From positions 275,750 to 339,749 of the forward strand of contig NZ_BAWM01000020.1 in assembly GCF_000759675.1 (NCBI RefSeq): DNA of 64,000 nucleotides, read 5' to 3'. Position numbers and translations under genes: made by a program. The notes below the pieces were generated by a model that saw only the letters and a program-made list of their open reading frames with translations, was not told the origin of the DNA and did not search any database. Positions 52,525-60,293 of this stretch are shown one piece after another. The stretch's first letter is position 1, and every line of letters begins with the position of its first letter. The DNA comes from Neobacillus niacini. GTDB lineage: Bacteria; Bacillota; Bacilli; Bacillales; Cytobacillaceae.

Positions 52525-53528
52525 TCCAACCCTCGTTACTTATAAAACAACGATTCATTCTCTGTTTTTTACTGGCACTTATTATCGTTACAATCGTCAT
52601 TGGGCTTTGTCTGGGTTATTCCTCTCTTTCCTATGATAGGCTGATTCCAACCCTTCTAGGACAAGGTACGTTCAAAGAGGAATTCGTGTTATTTTCTCTT
52701 CGTTTACCGCGAATCATCATTACCCTATTAGCTGGGATGGCCTTGGCCTTATCCGGTGCTATTTTACAAGGAATTACCCGTAATGATTTAGCTGACCCTG
52801 GGATTATTGGGATTAATTCTGGTGCAGGTGTCGCCGTTACCGTATTCTTTTTGTTTTTTCCGATAGATTCAGGTTCCTTTGTCTACATGCTTCCACTAGT
52901 TGCATTTATCGGCGCATTGCTAACAGCCATCCTCATCTATCTTTTCGCTTATAGCAAAACCGAAGGACTTCAGCCTGTACGGTTAGTGTTGATTGGGGTC
53001 GGCTTTTCGATGGCACTCTCCGGAGCGATGATTGTCCTTATATCATCTGCAGAAAGGGCAAAAGTTGATTTTATTGCGAAATGGTTAGCAGGAAATATTT
53101 GGGGAACAGACTGGCCATTTATTTGGGCACTACTCCCTTGGCTCATTGTCCTTCTTCCTTTTACCTTATACAAAGCCAACCGGTTGAACCTTCTCAGCCT
53201 TAGTGAACCGGTAGCAATCGGCGTCGGCGTATCAATTGAAAAAGAACGGATTGTCTTACTCATTACCGCCGTTGCCCTGGCAGCCTCTGCTGTTTCGGTT
53301 ACAGGTGGAATTACCTTTATCGGATTAATGGCTCCACATATAGCAAAAGCATTAGTAGGACCGCGAAATCAATTATTTATTCCGATTGCCATCTTAATTG
53401 GCGGCTGGCTATTAGTGTTTGCTGACACCATTGGTCGTAACATCATGGGATCTTCAGGAATCCCCGCCGGTATTATGGTCGCATTAATTGGAGCTCCCTA
53501 CTTTATGTATTTATTATTTAAGAAATAA
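52521..53528 (+). CDS. FecCD family iron-siderophore permease 2
   Basis: Partner permease, 335 residues: 'RLPRIIITLLAGMALALSGAILQGITRNDLADPGIIGINSGAGVA' and 'GGITFIGLMAPHIAKALVGPRN'. Heterodimers of two FecCD proteins are usual for this transporter type. A strong shared terminator ends the operon. Confidence 0.93.
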   Translation: MIQPSLLIKQRFILCFLLALIIVTIVIGLCLGYSSLSYDRLIPTLLGQGTFKEEFVLFSLRLPRIIITLLAGMALALSGAILQGITRNDLADPGIIGINSGAGVAVTVFFLFFPIDSGSFVYMLPLVAFIGALLTAILIYLFAYSKTEGLQPVRLVLIGVGFSMALSGAMIVLISSAERAKVDFIAKWLAGNIWGTDWPFIWALLPWLIVLLPFTLYKANRLNLLSLSEPVAIGVGVSIEKERIVLLITAVALAASAVSVTGGITFIGLMAPHIAKALVGPRNQLFIPIAILIGGWLLVFADTIGRNIMGSSGIPAGIMVALIGAPYFMYLLFKK

Positions 53529-53564
53529 GGCGCTTCCCTGAAATAGGGAGCGCCCATTTTTTAT
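53529..53564. terminator. Bidirectional terminator between iron operon and HxlR gene
   Basis: Stem GGCGCTTCCCT/AGGGAGCGCC with T-runs on both sides. Confidence 0.88.
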
Positions 53565-53929
53565 TTTAGATGTTCATTTAGTACGTTCTTTTCTAAGACA
53601 TCCAAACTGCCATACACTTTGGTAATATGTTTTTCTCCCCATGTGCAAAGTGAATTTAAGATGCCTTCTAAACTCTCGCCATACTCACTTAACTCATACT
53701 CCACTTTTGGCGGAACTTGATTATAAACGATTCGGTTAATGACACCATCTTCCTCTAATTCTCGCAATTGCTGCGTTAACATCTTCTGTGTAATATCCGG
53801 CATCAAGCGTTTTAATTCACTCGTTCGTTTCTTGCCATGGGTTAAATGGCAGAGAATCACACACTTCCACTTGCCGCCAATCACTTCCAACGTCGCTTCT
53901 ACAGATATATTGTATTTCTTTGGTTTCAT
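53561..53929 (-). CDS. HxlR family transcriptional regulator
   Basis: Winged-helix regulator: 'TLEVIGGKWKCVILCHLTHGKKRTSELKRLMPDITQKMLTQQLRELEEDGVINRIVYNQVPPKVEYELSEYG' is the full HxlR domain. One Cys (in 'WKCVIL') is close to the sensing Cys of YodB/HypR-type regulators, so it may react with electrophiles or quinones. It is divergent from an MFS/aldo-keto reductase operon, which it probably represses. ATG 53929 has GAGGAGGG upstream. Confidence 0.9.
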   Translation of the reverse strand: MKPKKYNISVEATLEVIGGKWKCVILCHLTHGKKRTSELKRLMPDITQKMLTQQLRELEEDGVINRIVYNQVPPKVEYELSEYGESLEGILNSLCTWGEKHITKVYGSLDVLEKNVLNEHLK

Positions 53930-53974
53930 ACGCAATTTCCCTCCTCATTAATAGGAACTAAAAAGTACCTATAT

Positions 53975-53986
53975 TACTTATAAGTA
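53975..53986. promoter_or_regulatory. Candidate HxlR operator
   Basis: TACTTATAAGTA, a perfect 12-bp palindrome in the divergent promoter region, with related half-sites AAGTAC and AAGTGC nearby. Similar TACT...AGTA sites bind YodB-type regulators. Confidence 0.5.
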
Positions 53987-54110
53987 TCTATATCACTTCA
54001 AAGTGCGTACTTCACTAATGATTCACTATATCTCATAATAACATTTATCGATTGAGCTGCAACAAGCAAATCGAAATCAAATACTTATTAATTTTTAAGG
54101 AGGAGACAAC

Positions 54111-55343
54111 ATGTCTTTGAATAATAAGCAAAGTACGTTTGCGCTGCTGGCATTAGCCATTAGTGCCTTTGCAATCGGTACGACTGAATTTATCAGTGTC
54201 GGTCTTTTACCATTAATTGCAAATGACTTAGAAATACCCGTTACAACCGCCGGTTTAACGGTTTCCTTATATGCACTTGGTGTAACCTTCGGGGCACCCA
54301 TTCTGACATCTCTTACTTCTAGTATGTCACGTAAATCTTTATTACTTTGGATCATGGTCATTTTTATAATCGGGAATGGGCTGGCTGCAAGTGCTACGAG
54401 CATCGGTGTACTTCTTGTGGCACGCGTTATATCTGCCCTTTCACATGGTATTTTTATGTCAATCGGCTCAACCATCGCAGCTGATTTAGTACCAGAAAAT
54501 CGCAGAGCCAGCGCCATATCGATTATGTTTACCGGACTCACGGTTGCTACGGTAACGGGTGTACCATTTGGTACCTTTATTGGCCAACAATTTGGCTGGA
54601 GAATCGCATTTATCATCATTATTGTTGTCGGAGTAATCGCATTACTTGCGAATAGTATCCTGATTCCATCAACTTTACGAAAAGGGACAATATCATCTTT
54701 TCGGGATCAAATCAAATTAGTGACAAATGGCCGCTTATTACTAGTATTTATCATTACTGCCTTAGGGTATGGAGGAACGTTTGTTGTCTTTACTTATCTA
54801 TCTCCTATCCTCCAGGAAATCACAGGTTTTAATGAAGGAACTGTCGCAGCCATTCTTCTTGGATACGGAATAGCGATCGCAATCGGGAACATGATTGGTG
54901 GAAAAGTAGCGAATAAAAATCCAATTAAGGCCCTATTTTATATGTTTATCGCTCAAGCCGTGGTCCTTTTTATCTTACTATTTACAGCACCTTTTAAAAT
55001 GGCAGGATTAGTCACAATTTTCTTAATGGGGATGCTTGCTTTTATGAATGTACCCGGTTTACAAGTGTATGTGGTCATGCTGGCAGAGCGGTATGTGCCA
55101 AGCGCCGTAGACGTGGCTTCTGCCCTAAATATCGCTGCCTTTAATGCAGGAATTGCAATAGGTTCCTATTTAGGTGGTGTCATAACAGATTCAATCGGAC
55201 TCATTCATACCTCTTGGATAGGAGCGCTAATGGTTATCGGTGCCGTAATTCTTACAGGCTGGAGTCGAAAACTTGAACAAAAAGACGAAACCCTTACAGT
55301 CAACAAGTGTTCTTTTTCAAATCAAAAATTGGAGGTTCAATAA
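54111..55343 (+). CDS. MFS efflux transporter (DHA1, AraJ/YdhP type)
   Basis: Twelve-helix major facilitator of 410 residues. 'ALAISAFAIGTTEFISVGLLPLIANDL' (helix 1) and 'RVISALSHGIFMSIGSTIAADLVP' are typical of DHA1 drug or sugar-efflux proteins. AAGGAGG precedes the ATG. It is next to an HxlR regulator and one base before an aldo-keto reductase gene, so it may expel or exchange a toxic carbonyl compound or quinone. Confidence 0.9.
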   Translation: MSLNNKQSTFALLALAISAFAIGTTEFISVGLLPLIANDLEIPVTTAGLTVSLYALGVTFGAPILTSLTSSMSRKSLLLWIMVIFIIGNGLAASATSIGVLLVARVISALSHGIFMSIGSTIAADLVPENRRASAISIMFTGLTVATVTGVPFGTFIGQQFGWRIAFIIIIVVGVIALLANSILIPSTLRKGTISSFRDQIKLVTNGRLLLVFIITALGYGGTFVVFTYLSPILQEITGFNEGTVAAILLGYGIAIAIGNMIGGKVANKNPIKALFYMFIAQAVVLFILLFTAPFKMAGLVTIFLMGMLAFMNVPGLQVYVVMLAERYVPSAVDVASALNIAAFNAGIAIGSYLGGVITDSIGLIHTSWIGALMVIGAVILTGWSRKLEQKDETLTVNKCSFSNQKLEVQ

Positions 55344-55344
55344 A

Positions 55345-56187
55345 ATGACAAACAACTTACAAGCAACAATTACTTTATATAATGGTGTAAAAATGCCTTG
55401 GTTTGGTCTTGGGGTATTTAAAGTCGAAGAAGGTCCCGAATTAGTGAATGCTGTTAAATTTGCGATTAAACAAGGATACCGCAGTATTGATACCGCAGCT
55501 ATTTATGGGAATGAAGAAGGTGTTGGGCAAGCGATTCGCGAAGCTATCAATGAATACGGTATTACGAGAGAAGAATTATTTATTACCTCAAAGGTTTGGA
55601 ATTCTGATTTAGGTTACGAATCTACGATTGCGGCATACGAAACTAGCTTAAGAAAACTAGGTCTTGATTATCTTGACCTTTACCTCATCCATTGGCCTAA
55701 AGAGGATAAATATAGTGAAGCATGGCGTGTTTTAGAGACTCTTTATAAAGAAGGAAAAGTAAAAGCGATTGGTGTTAGTAACTTCCAAGTCCACCACCTT
55801 GAAAAAATAATGCAGGATGCAGAAATAAAACCAATGGTCAATCAAGTAGAATACCATCCACGGTTAACGCAGCAAGAGGTTAAAGCCTTTTGTGGCCAAC
55901 ATGGCATTCAATTTGAAGCTTGGTCCCCTTTAATGCAGGGTCAATTATTTGATAATCCTTTACTAAAGGAACTAGCCAATAAATATAACAAAACGGTCGC
56001 TCAAGTTATTTTACGCTGGGATTTGCAAAATGGCGTTGTAACTATACCAAAATCAACGAAAGAGCATCGAATTATCGAGAACTCAACGATATTTGATTTT
56101 GAGCTGACGACAGAAGATATGGACAAAATCAGTGGTCTGAATGAAAATTACCGAGTCGGTCCAGATCCTGACAACATTGATTTTTAG
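55345..56187 (+). CDS. Aldo/keto reductase (YvgN glyoxal reductase-like)
   Basis: TIM-barrel NADPH enzyme of 280 residues. Catalytic tetrad: Asp in 'SIDTAAIYGNEEG' and Tyr of the same block, Lys in 'FITSKVWNSD', His in 'YLIHWPK'. C-terminal coenzyme motif 'IPKSTKEHRIIEN'. Close in pattern to B. subtilis YvgN, which reduces methylglyoxal. GGAGG precedes the ATG. Together with the HxlR regulator and MFS pump it looks like a carbonyl-stress module. Confidence 0.92.
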   Translation: MTNNLQATITLYNGVKMPWFGLGVFKVEEGPELVNAVKFAIKQGYRSIDTAAIYGNEEGVGQAIREAINEYGITREELFITSKVWNSDLGYESTIAAYETSLRKLGLDYLDLYLIHWPKEDKYSEAWRVLETLYKEGKVKAIGVSNFQVHHLEKIMQDAEIKPMVNQVEYHPRLTQQEVKAFCGQHGIQFEAWSPLMQGQLFDNPLLKELANKYNKTVAQVILRWDLQNGVVTIPKSTKEHRIIENSTIFDFELTTEDMDKISGLNENYRVGPDPDNIDF

Positions 56188-56197
56188 GAAAAATATA

Positions 56198-56231
56198 TGG
56201 CGCCCCTAACTAAGGAGCGCCAATTTTTTAT
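56198..56231. terminator. Terminator between the aldo-keto reductase and PhnA-like genes
   Basis: GGCGC/GCGCC stem with partial inner pairing and ATTTTTT. Confidence 0.75.
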
Positions 56232-56563
56232 ATTTTTTTTACATATTCAGACTTTAAGCTCATTGCACCAAAACCATCAATTTTGCAGTCGATATTATGG
56301 TCTCCATCAACTAAACGAATATTTTTTACTTTTGTTCCTTGCTTTAGCGTCGAGGAACTGCCTTTTACTTTAAGGTCTTTAATGACCGTTACCGAATCAC
56401 CATCACTTAAAACATTTCCATTTGCATCTTTAATGACTCTTTCTTCTTCCACCGAGGCAGCTTCTAAACTCCACTCATGACCGCACTCCGGGCAAATCAA
56501 TAGACTTCCATCTTCATATGTATATTCAGAATGACACTTTGGGCAATTTGGTAAATTCGACAT
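56228..56563 (-). CDS. PhnA/YjdM-like zinc-ribbon protein
   Basis: A 111-residue protein with an N-terminal zinc ribbon '[25 protein letters not shown]' and a C-terminal SH3-like PhnA domain '[37 protein letters not shown]'. The old name (alkylphosphonate uptake) is misleading; the function is unknown. ATG 56563 has GGGGAGG upstream. The 390-base gap beyond it (56564-56956) holds a loose GGGAG/CTCCC hairpin and no gene that I can see. Confidence 0.9.
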   Translation of the reverse strand: MSNLPNCPKCHSEYTYEDGSLLICPECGHEWSLEAASVEEERVIKDANGNVLSDGDSVTVIKDLKVKGSSSTLKQGTKVKNIRLVDGDHNIDCKIDGFGAMSLKSEYVKKI

Positions 56564-56917
56564 ATCCCTTATCCTCCCCTCTCCTATAAATATCCTATCC
56601 AAGTATATTGGATTTTCCATAAAGATTCCACTCTATGTATAATTGGCTATTGATTGTATGTTATTAATAAGTAAAGACGACAGGTACTATTAATTTTTTG
56701 GGAGTAAATTGGCTATCTTTTTAAATTTATGCTCCCAAATGCTTCCTAACTCACTCTTAGAATAAATACTTTTTCCGTTTTGAACCATAATAAACGCAAG
56801 GCGGATAAGTAAGGAGTAAGCCTATATGATATCGGATATGTTGCCACCATTGACTATTTTCTTCTTTCTACTCCCTTCAAAATGTATTAATTCGGTGATA
56901 CCTGACAGATAGCACGT

Positions 56918-56948
56918 TTTAAAAAAGCCCCTCGCAAAAAGCGAAGGG
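56918..56948 (-). terminator. Terminator of the EEP hydrolase gene
   Basis: CCTTCGC/GCGAGGG stem, then CTTTTTT on the minus strand. Confidence 0.85.
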
Positions 56949-56956
56949 ACCCCAAA

Positions 56957-57814
56957 TTACTTTTCTCCATTATTAAAAGGTTCAGCCCGATCCAGCACAA
57001 TCGTAGTCATCAATGGAAGATGATCTGATGCAGGAGTGTCAATCACTCGGGCACCATTTGTTTCAATATTATTTGAGGTAAAAATATAATCGATTCTTTT
57101 TGTTGGGTTTTCCGCAGGAAAAGTGTATGCCTCATTTTGATTTACAAATGCATCAATATAATTGGAATACATTAGCTTCATTTCGTTACTTTCAGGTGTC
57201 GCATTTAAATCACCCATAATAACTTTTTGCCCTTTTGATTCACCAGTAATCTTGATAATTTCCTCCATTTGGATTTGGCGTTCAGCTGAAGTCAGATGTG
57301 ATAGATGTGTGTTATAAGCATGAAGGTGATTCCCTTTCACGTTGATGGTCACTTCCGACAGTCCTCGCTGTTCTGTATTTCCAATTTTCGGCAGCAGGTG
57401 ATTTTCAGATTTTAAAATTGGGTACTTGCTTAAAATGGCTGTCCCATACTGGCGACGTGGCTCACCTTCATTTATCGGTTTGTAATCAAGGTTTGCAGCA
57501 TAGGTATAAAACATTCCAAGCCGGTTTGCCAGCCATTTTGCCTGATCTTGAAAGTCACTGCGGTCGGAAAAATGGTTGTCCACTTCCTGCAGACCAACAA
57601 TATCGGCTTCCCCCTCTTCAATGATACGTGCAATTCGTTCCAAATCCAAAACGCCGTCTACCCCTTCGCCGTGATGAATATTATAAGACATAACATTGAC
57701 ATTAACCGATACTCCGCGCGGGAATTCCTGCTCTTCGGCAAAAGCATTCCCGACTAAAGATGATAGTGACACAACTAAAACCAAAACAGCCAACATGAAC
57801 GATACCTTTCTCAT
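56957..57814 (-). CDS. Secreted endonuclease/exonuclease/phosphatase (EEP) family hydrolase
   Basis: A 285-residue secreted enzyme: signal peptide with cleavage after 'GNAFA', then an EEP fold with 'VMSYNIHHGEG' (metal Asn), Glu in 'VGLQEVD', 'YNTHLSH', 'MGDLNATPES' (Asp/Asn), and 'ASDHLPL' (Asp-His). All catalytic residues look intact. Relatives include sphingomyelinase-like enzymes, nucleases and inositol phosphatases; phosphodiester cleavage outside the cell is likely, but the substrate cannot be told. ATG 57814 has AGAGGTGAGGATG upstream. Confidence 0.87.
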   Translation of the reverse strand: MRKVSFMLAVLVLVVSLSSLVGNAFAEEQEFPRGVSVNVNVMSYNIHHGEGVDGVLDLERIARIIEEGEADIVGLQEVDNHFSDRSDFQDQAKWLANRLGMFYTYAANLDYKPINEGEPRRQYGTAILSKYPILKSENHLLPKIGNTEQRGLSEVTINVKGNHLHAYNTHLSHLTSAERQIQMEEIIKITGESKGQKVIMGDLNATPESNEMKLMYSNYIDAFVNQNEAYTFPAENPTKRIDYIFTSNNIETNGARVIDTPASDHLPLMTTIVLDRAEPFNNGEK

Positions 57815-58065
57815 TTCATCCTCACCTCTCTTAGATCTCAAGCATAATTGTACAGGGTTAATATATAGGTTTTATTTAACTAATGTAAAAAAACAATTAC
57901 ATTTTGGTTATGAAGATGCCATTTTTTGATTCACTTGTAGCACATCCTCAGCTAAAATCGGACTCCATTCTTCGCTTTCTCCCACTGAACAGATCTTACA
58001 AAATCGGACTTTACTTTCCGAACATCTGGAATCTCTCACAAACAAAGGGCTTGAACCCTTTCTTC

Positions 58066-58230
58066 CTATCTCCACATTGTGTTTATGAAGCTAGGAGTTG
58101 AATTGTCGCGCTCATCCACCGCTTTGACTACAAAATCATAGGCTTTACCAGCTTTGACATCCTTCAAAGTATATTGATTGTTGTTCTTCTCTGCTTCTAC
58201 TCTACTGGAACATAGACACTCCAATTTGAC
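58066..58230 (-). pseudogene. FN3-domain protein remnant
   Basis: The minus strand reads 'NNQYTLKDVKAGKAYDFVVKAVDERDNSTPSF', the second half of a fibronectin type III domain of the kind found in secreted carbohydrate-active proteins, followed by a stop. No start is present. The frame is lost upstream, about 60 bases before the long direct repeat. The remainder of the 1080-base gap (57815-58895) holds a hairpin at 58045-58062, the repeat described separately, and A+T-rich sequence without genes. Confidence 0.6.
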
Positions 58231-58287
58231 CCTTAGCGACCGTTTTTCTCAATAATTCGGAAGCCGACTGTAAGGTCCTTATCGTTA

Positions 58288-58459
58288 AGGGGTCCCTTAG
58301 AGGGGTAGAAAATCAAGTGTTGCCTTATAAAAAATTTTGATTAAAAATACGCTATGAACGTTGATTTATCAATAAGATATAGTTTATTTTTTGAAAAAAG
58401 ATTGATCAAATCCTTTAATCCTCTCATGTTTCAGACCACATTTTTAGAATAAAGTTCGA
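58288..58459 (+). repeat. Long direct repeat, left copy
   Basis: About 172 bases, found again at 63830-64000 in the same orientation with about four differences. It starts AGGGGTCCCTTAGAGGGG. Inside and just after it are several related short motifs: TTGATTTATCAAT (in the repeat and again 120 bases on), GATTGATCAAATC, and further right two TTTTTTAYAAACGG units 20 bases apart. Such clustered sites recall transposase or integrase binding ends. Confidence 0.93.
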
Positions 58460-58895
58460 TCAAAAAATATTCATAAATCTTGATTTATCAATGTTCTTAT
58501 AAAATATGTACTGTATTTTAATCAATCTTTTTTATAAACGGTGCAACTTTTTTACAAACGGCCGAACTTTATTTTAACCCCCCCTTCAGAATCAAATTTG
58601 CTTTCTGTTTAATGGTAAGTGATAGATATTAATAGAGTGTAAATCCAATGTAAACATTTTGTAATACCAATATATTGATATTATGTTATAACAATATAAT
58701 TCAAAATTTAAATCCTGTATAGACAGGATTTAACGAATATTCAAAATAACAAACGTATTGTAAACTTGCATTACGCATCCCCTCATAGGAATGGCTCAAT
58801 TTGTAGGGTAACCACAAAGACAAAATAAAAAGATTTCACTTCTCGAGCCTTCCAGGCCATATGGTTGGCCATCTTTTCATGTTTTGGGCTATGGT

Positions 58896-59981
58896 TTACT
58901 GCAGACGTTGAATCAACCAATAAAATGCTAAAACAAAAATAAGGCAAGACGTTGAAATCATCATTTTACGATACCATGGGAACCTTCGCAGCCATATCAA
59001 GAGGGGCAGTAATAGGCATAAGATCAATAGTTGGCCTGTTTCCACACCTAAATTAAACGTCAGGAGTGAGCCAATCAGATTGCTCTTTGGAAGTCCCGTT
59101 TCGGCCAAAGCCCCGGCGAAACCCATACCGTGAATCAGGCCAAATAAGGTCGTCAATTGCCACCGCCATTTCGCCTGTTGAACAAACATATTTTCCACTG
59201 CCACATAACAGATCGTCAGGGGAATCAAGGCTTCGACCCAATGCGAACTGACCTGAATACGGTCGGTGGCCACCAAGAACAGTGTAATGCTGTGGGCGAT
59301 TGTAAAAGCAGTAACAATTTTCAACGCATCCTTGTAGCGAGATGCAATTAATACTAAGGATAACAAAAACAGCAAATGATCGTACCCGGTCAAAATGTGT
59401 TCGATTCCAAGAACAAAGTATTTCCATAGGACGGATTCACTTTCAGGCTGAGCAATGGTGATCTGAACATCTTTATTTTTGGTATCAAGAATATTCTGAT
59501 AGAAAAATTCCCCTGAATGGACCAAAAGTACATTCGTATGAAGAGGCGAATCTTCAAACATCAGATTGTAATGAAGATTAAATTGTTCGATCGCTTCATC
59601 GGCGGTTAACCTTAGTTTAAACAATACGCCGATATGGGAAGCCTTTTCTGTCACCTCCATCGAAAGCATTTCCATCGTTAAGGGCTTCGAATCCACCTCT
59701 ATACGAAGATCTTTCTGTAATACCGCTTCGATTCTTTCTTTCTGCGAGGACAGTTCCTCGTTCTCCAGATATTTATCCTTGTTGGTATCAAATTGTTCCA
59801 GCATGTCTATTTGATCAAGAAAAAGTTCATAGTCAATCGTTTTCCCTTTAATGTTTAAAATCGAGTAACCTTGACTTTTGACGGTATGGGCAAATGAAGT
59901 GCTGGCATTCGCACAAAATATTAAGGTGACTATGAACAAGGACAGGAATGCACGTATTTTCAAAGCGAGACCTCTTTTCAT
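58896..59981 (-). CDS. HupE/UreJ-like membrane protein with extracytoplasmic EF-hand-like domain
   Basis: A 361-residue protein: signal peptide (cleavage near 'SFA|HTV'), an extracytoplasmic domain of about 150 residues holding an EF-hand-like loop 'DTNKDKYLENEE', then six or seven helices of the HupE/UreJ_2 type with 'GIEHILTGYDHLLFLLSLVL', 'AFTIAHSITLFL' and 'LIHGMGFAGAL' (His-rich metal path). The family is linked to nickel/cobalt or other metal transport. ATG 59981 has no classical AGGAGG upstream, and the whole start region is duplicated as a tandem repeat. Context: inside the repeat-bounded segment. Confidence 0.85.
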   Translation of the reverse strand: MKRGLALKIRAFLSLFIVTLIFCANASTSFAHTVKSQGYSILNIKGKTIDYELFLDQIDMLEQFDTNKDKYLENEELSSQKERIEAVLQKDLRIEVDSKPLTMEMLSMEVTEKASHIGVLFKLRLTADEAIEQFNLHYNLMFEDSPLHTNVLLVHSGEFFYQNILDTKNKDVQITIAQPESESVLWKYFVLGIEHILTGYDHLLFLLSLVLIASRYKDALKIVTAFTIAHSITLFLVATDRIQVSSHWVEALIPLTICYVAVENMFVQQAKWRWQLTTLFGLIHGMGFAGALAETGLPKSNLIGSLLTFNLGVETGQLLILCLLLPLLIWLRRFPWYRKMMISTSCLIFVLAFYWLIQRLQ

Positions 59982-60262
59982 CAAAATTTATATCTAATCC
60001 CTTGGAGCGAATCGTAATTGTGTCAATAAATATTGAGGTCTAAATATAGAGCGTCCCGCAGCAAATATTTTGCCGCGGGACCTCTTTTCATCAAAGTTTA
60101 AATCTAATCCCTTGAGCGAATCGTAATTGTGTCAATGAATATTGAGTGTCTAAATATTGAGTATCTAAATATTGAGCGTTCCGCAGCAAATATTTTGCCG
60201 CGGGACCTCTTTTCATCAAAGTTTAAATCTAATCCCTTGAGCGAATCGTAATTGTGTCAATG
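59969..60262. repeat. Tandem repeat array covering the start of the HupE-like gene
   Basis: Three direct copies begin at 59969, 60079 and 60204 with GACCTCTTTTCATCAAA; the periods are 110 and 125 bases, the last copy is partial (about 60 bases). The longer unit differs by an extra TATTGAGTATCTAAA-type insertion. Each full unit includes a hairpin CCGC-A-GCAAA/TTTGC-C-GCGG. On the minus strand each copy repeats the first codons of the HupE-like gene (ATGAAAAGAGGT). Confidence 0.92.
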
Positions 60263-60293
60263 TATCGCTCGCGCTTAAGGTTACAGTGACATC

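Noticed and set aside
58288..58600. CRISPR-like array in the motif-rich repeat
   Set aside because: The short motifs are not evenly spaced, occur in both orientations and have no unique spacers; no cas genes nearby.
60080..60260. Short frames starting MKRGPAAKYLL in the tandem array
   Set aside because: They are copies of the HupE-like start region created by the duplication and end soon after; no sign of selection on the peptide.
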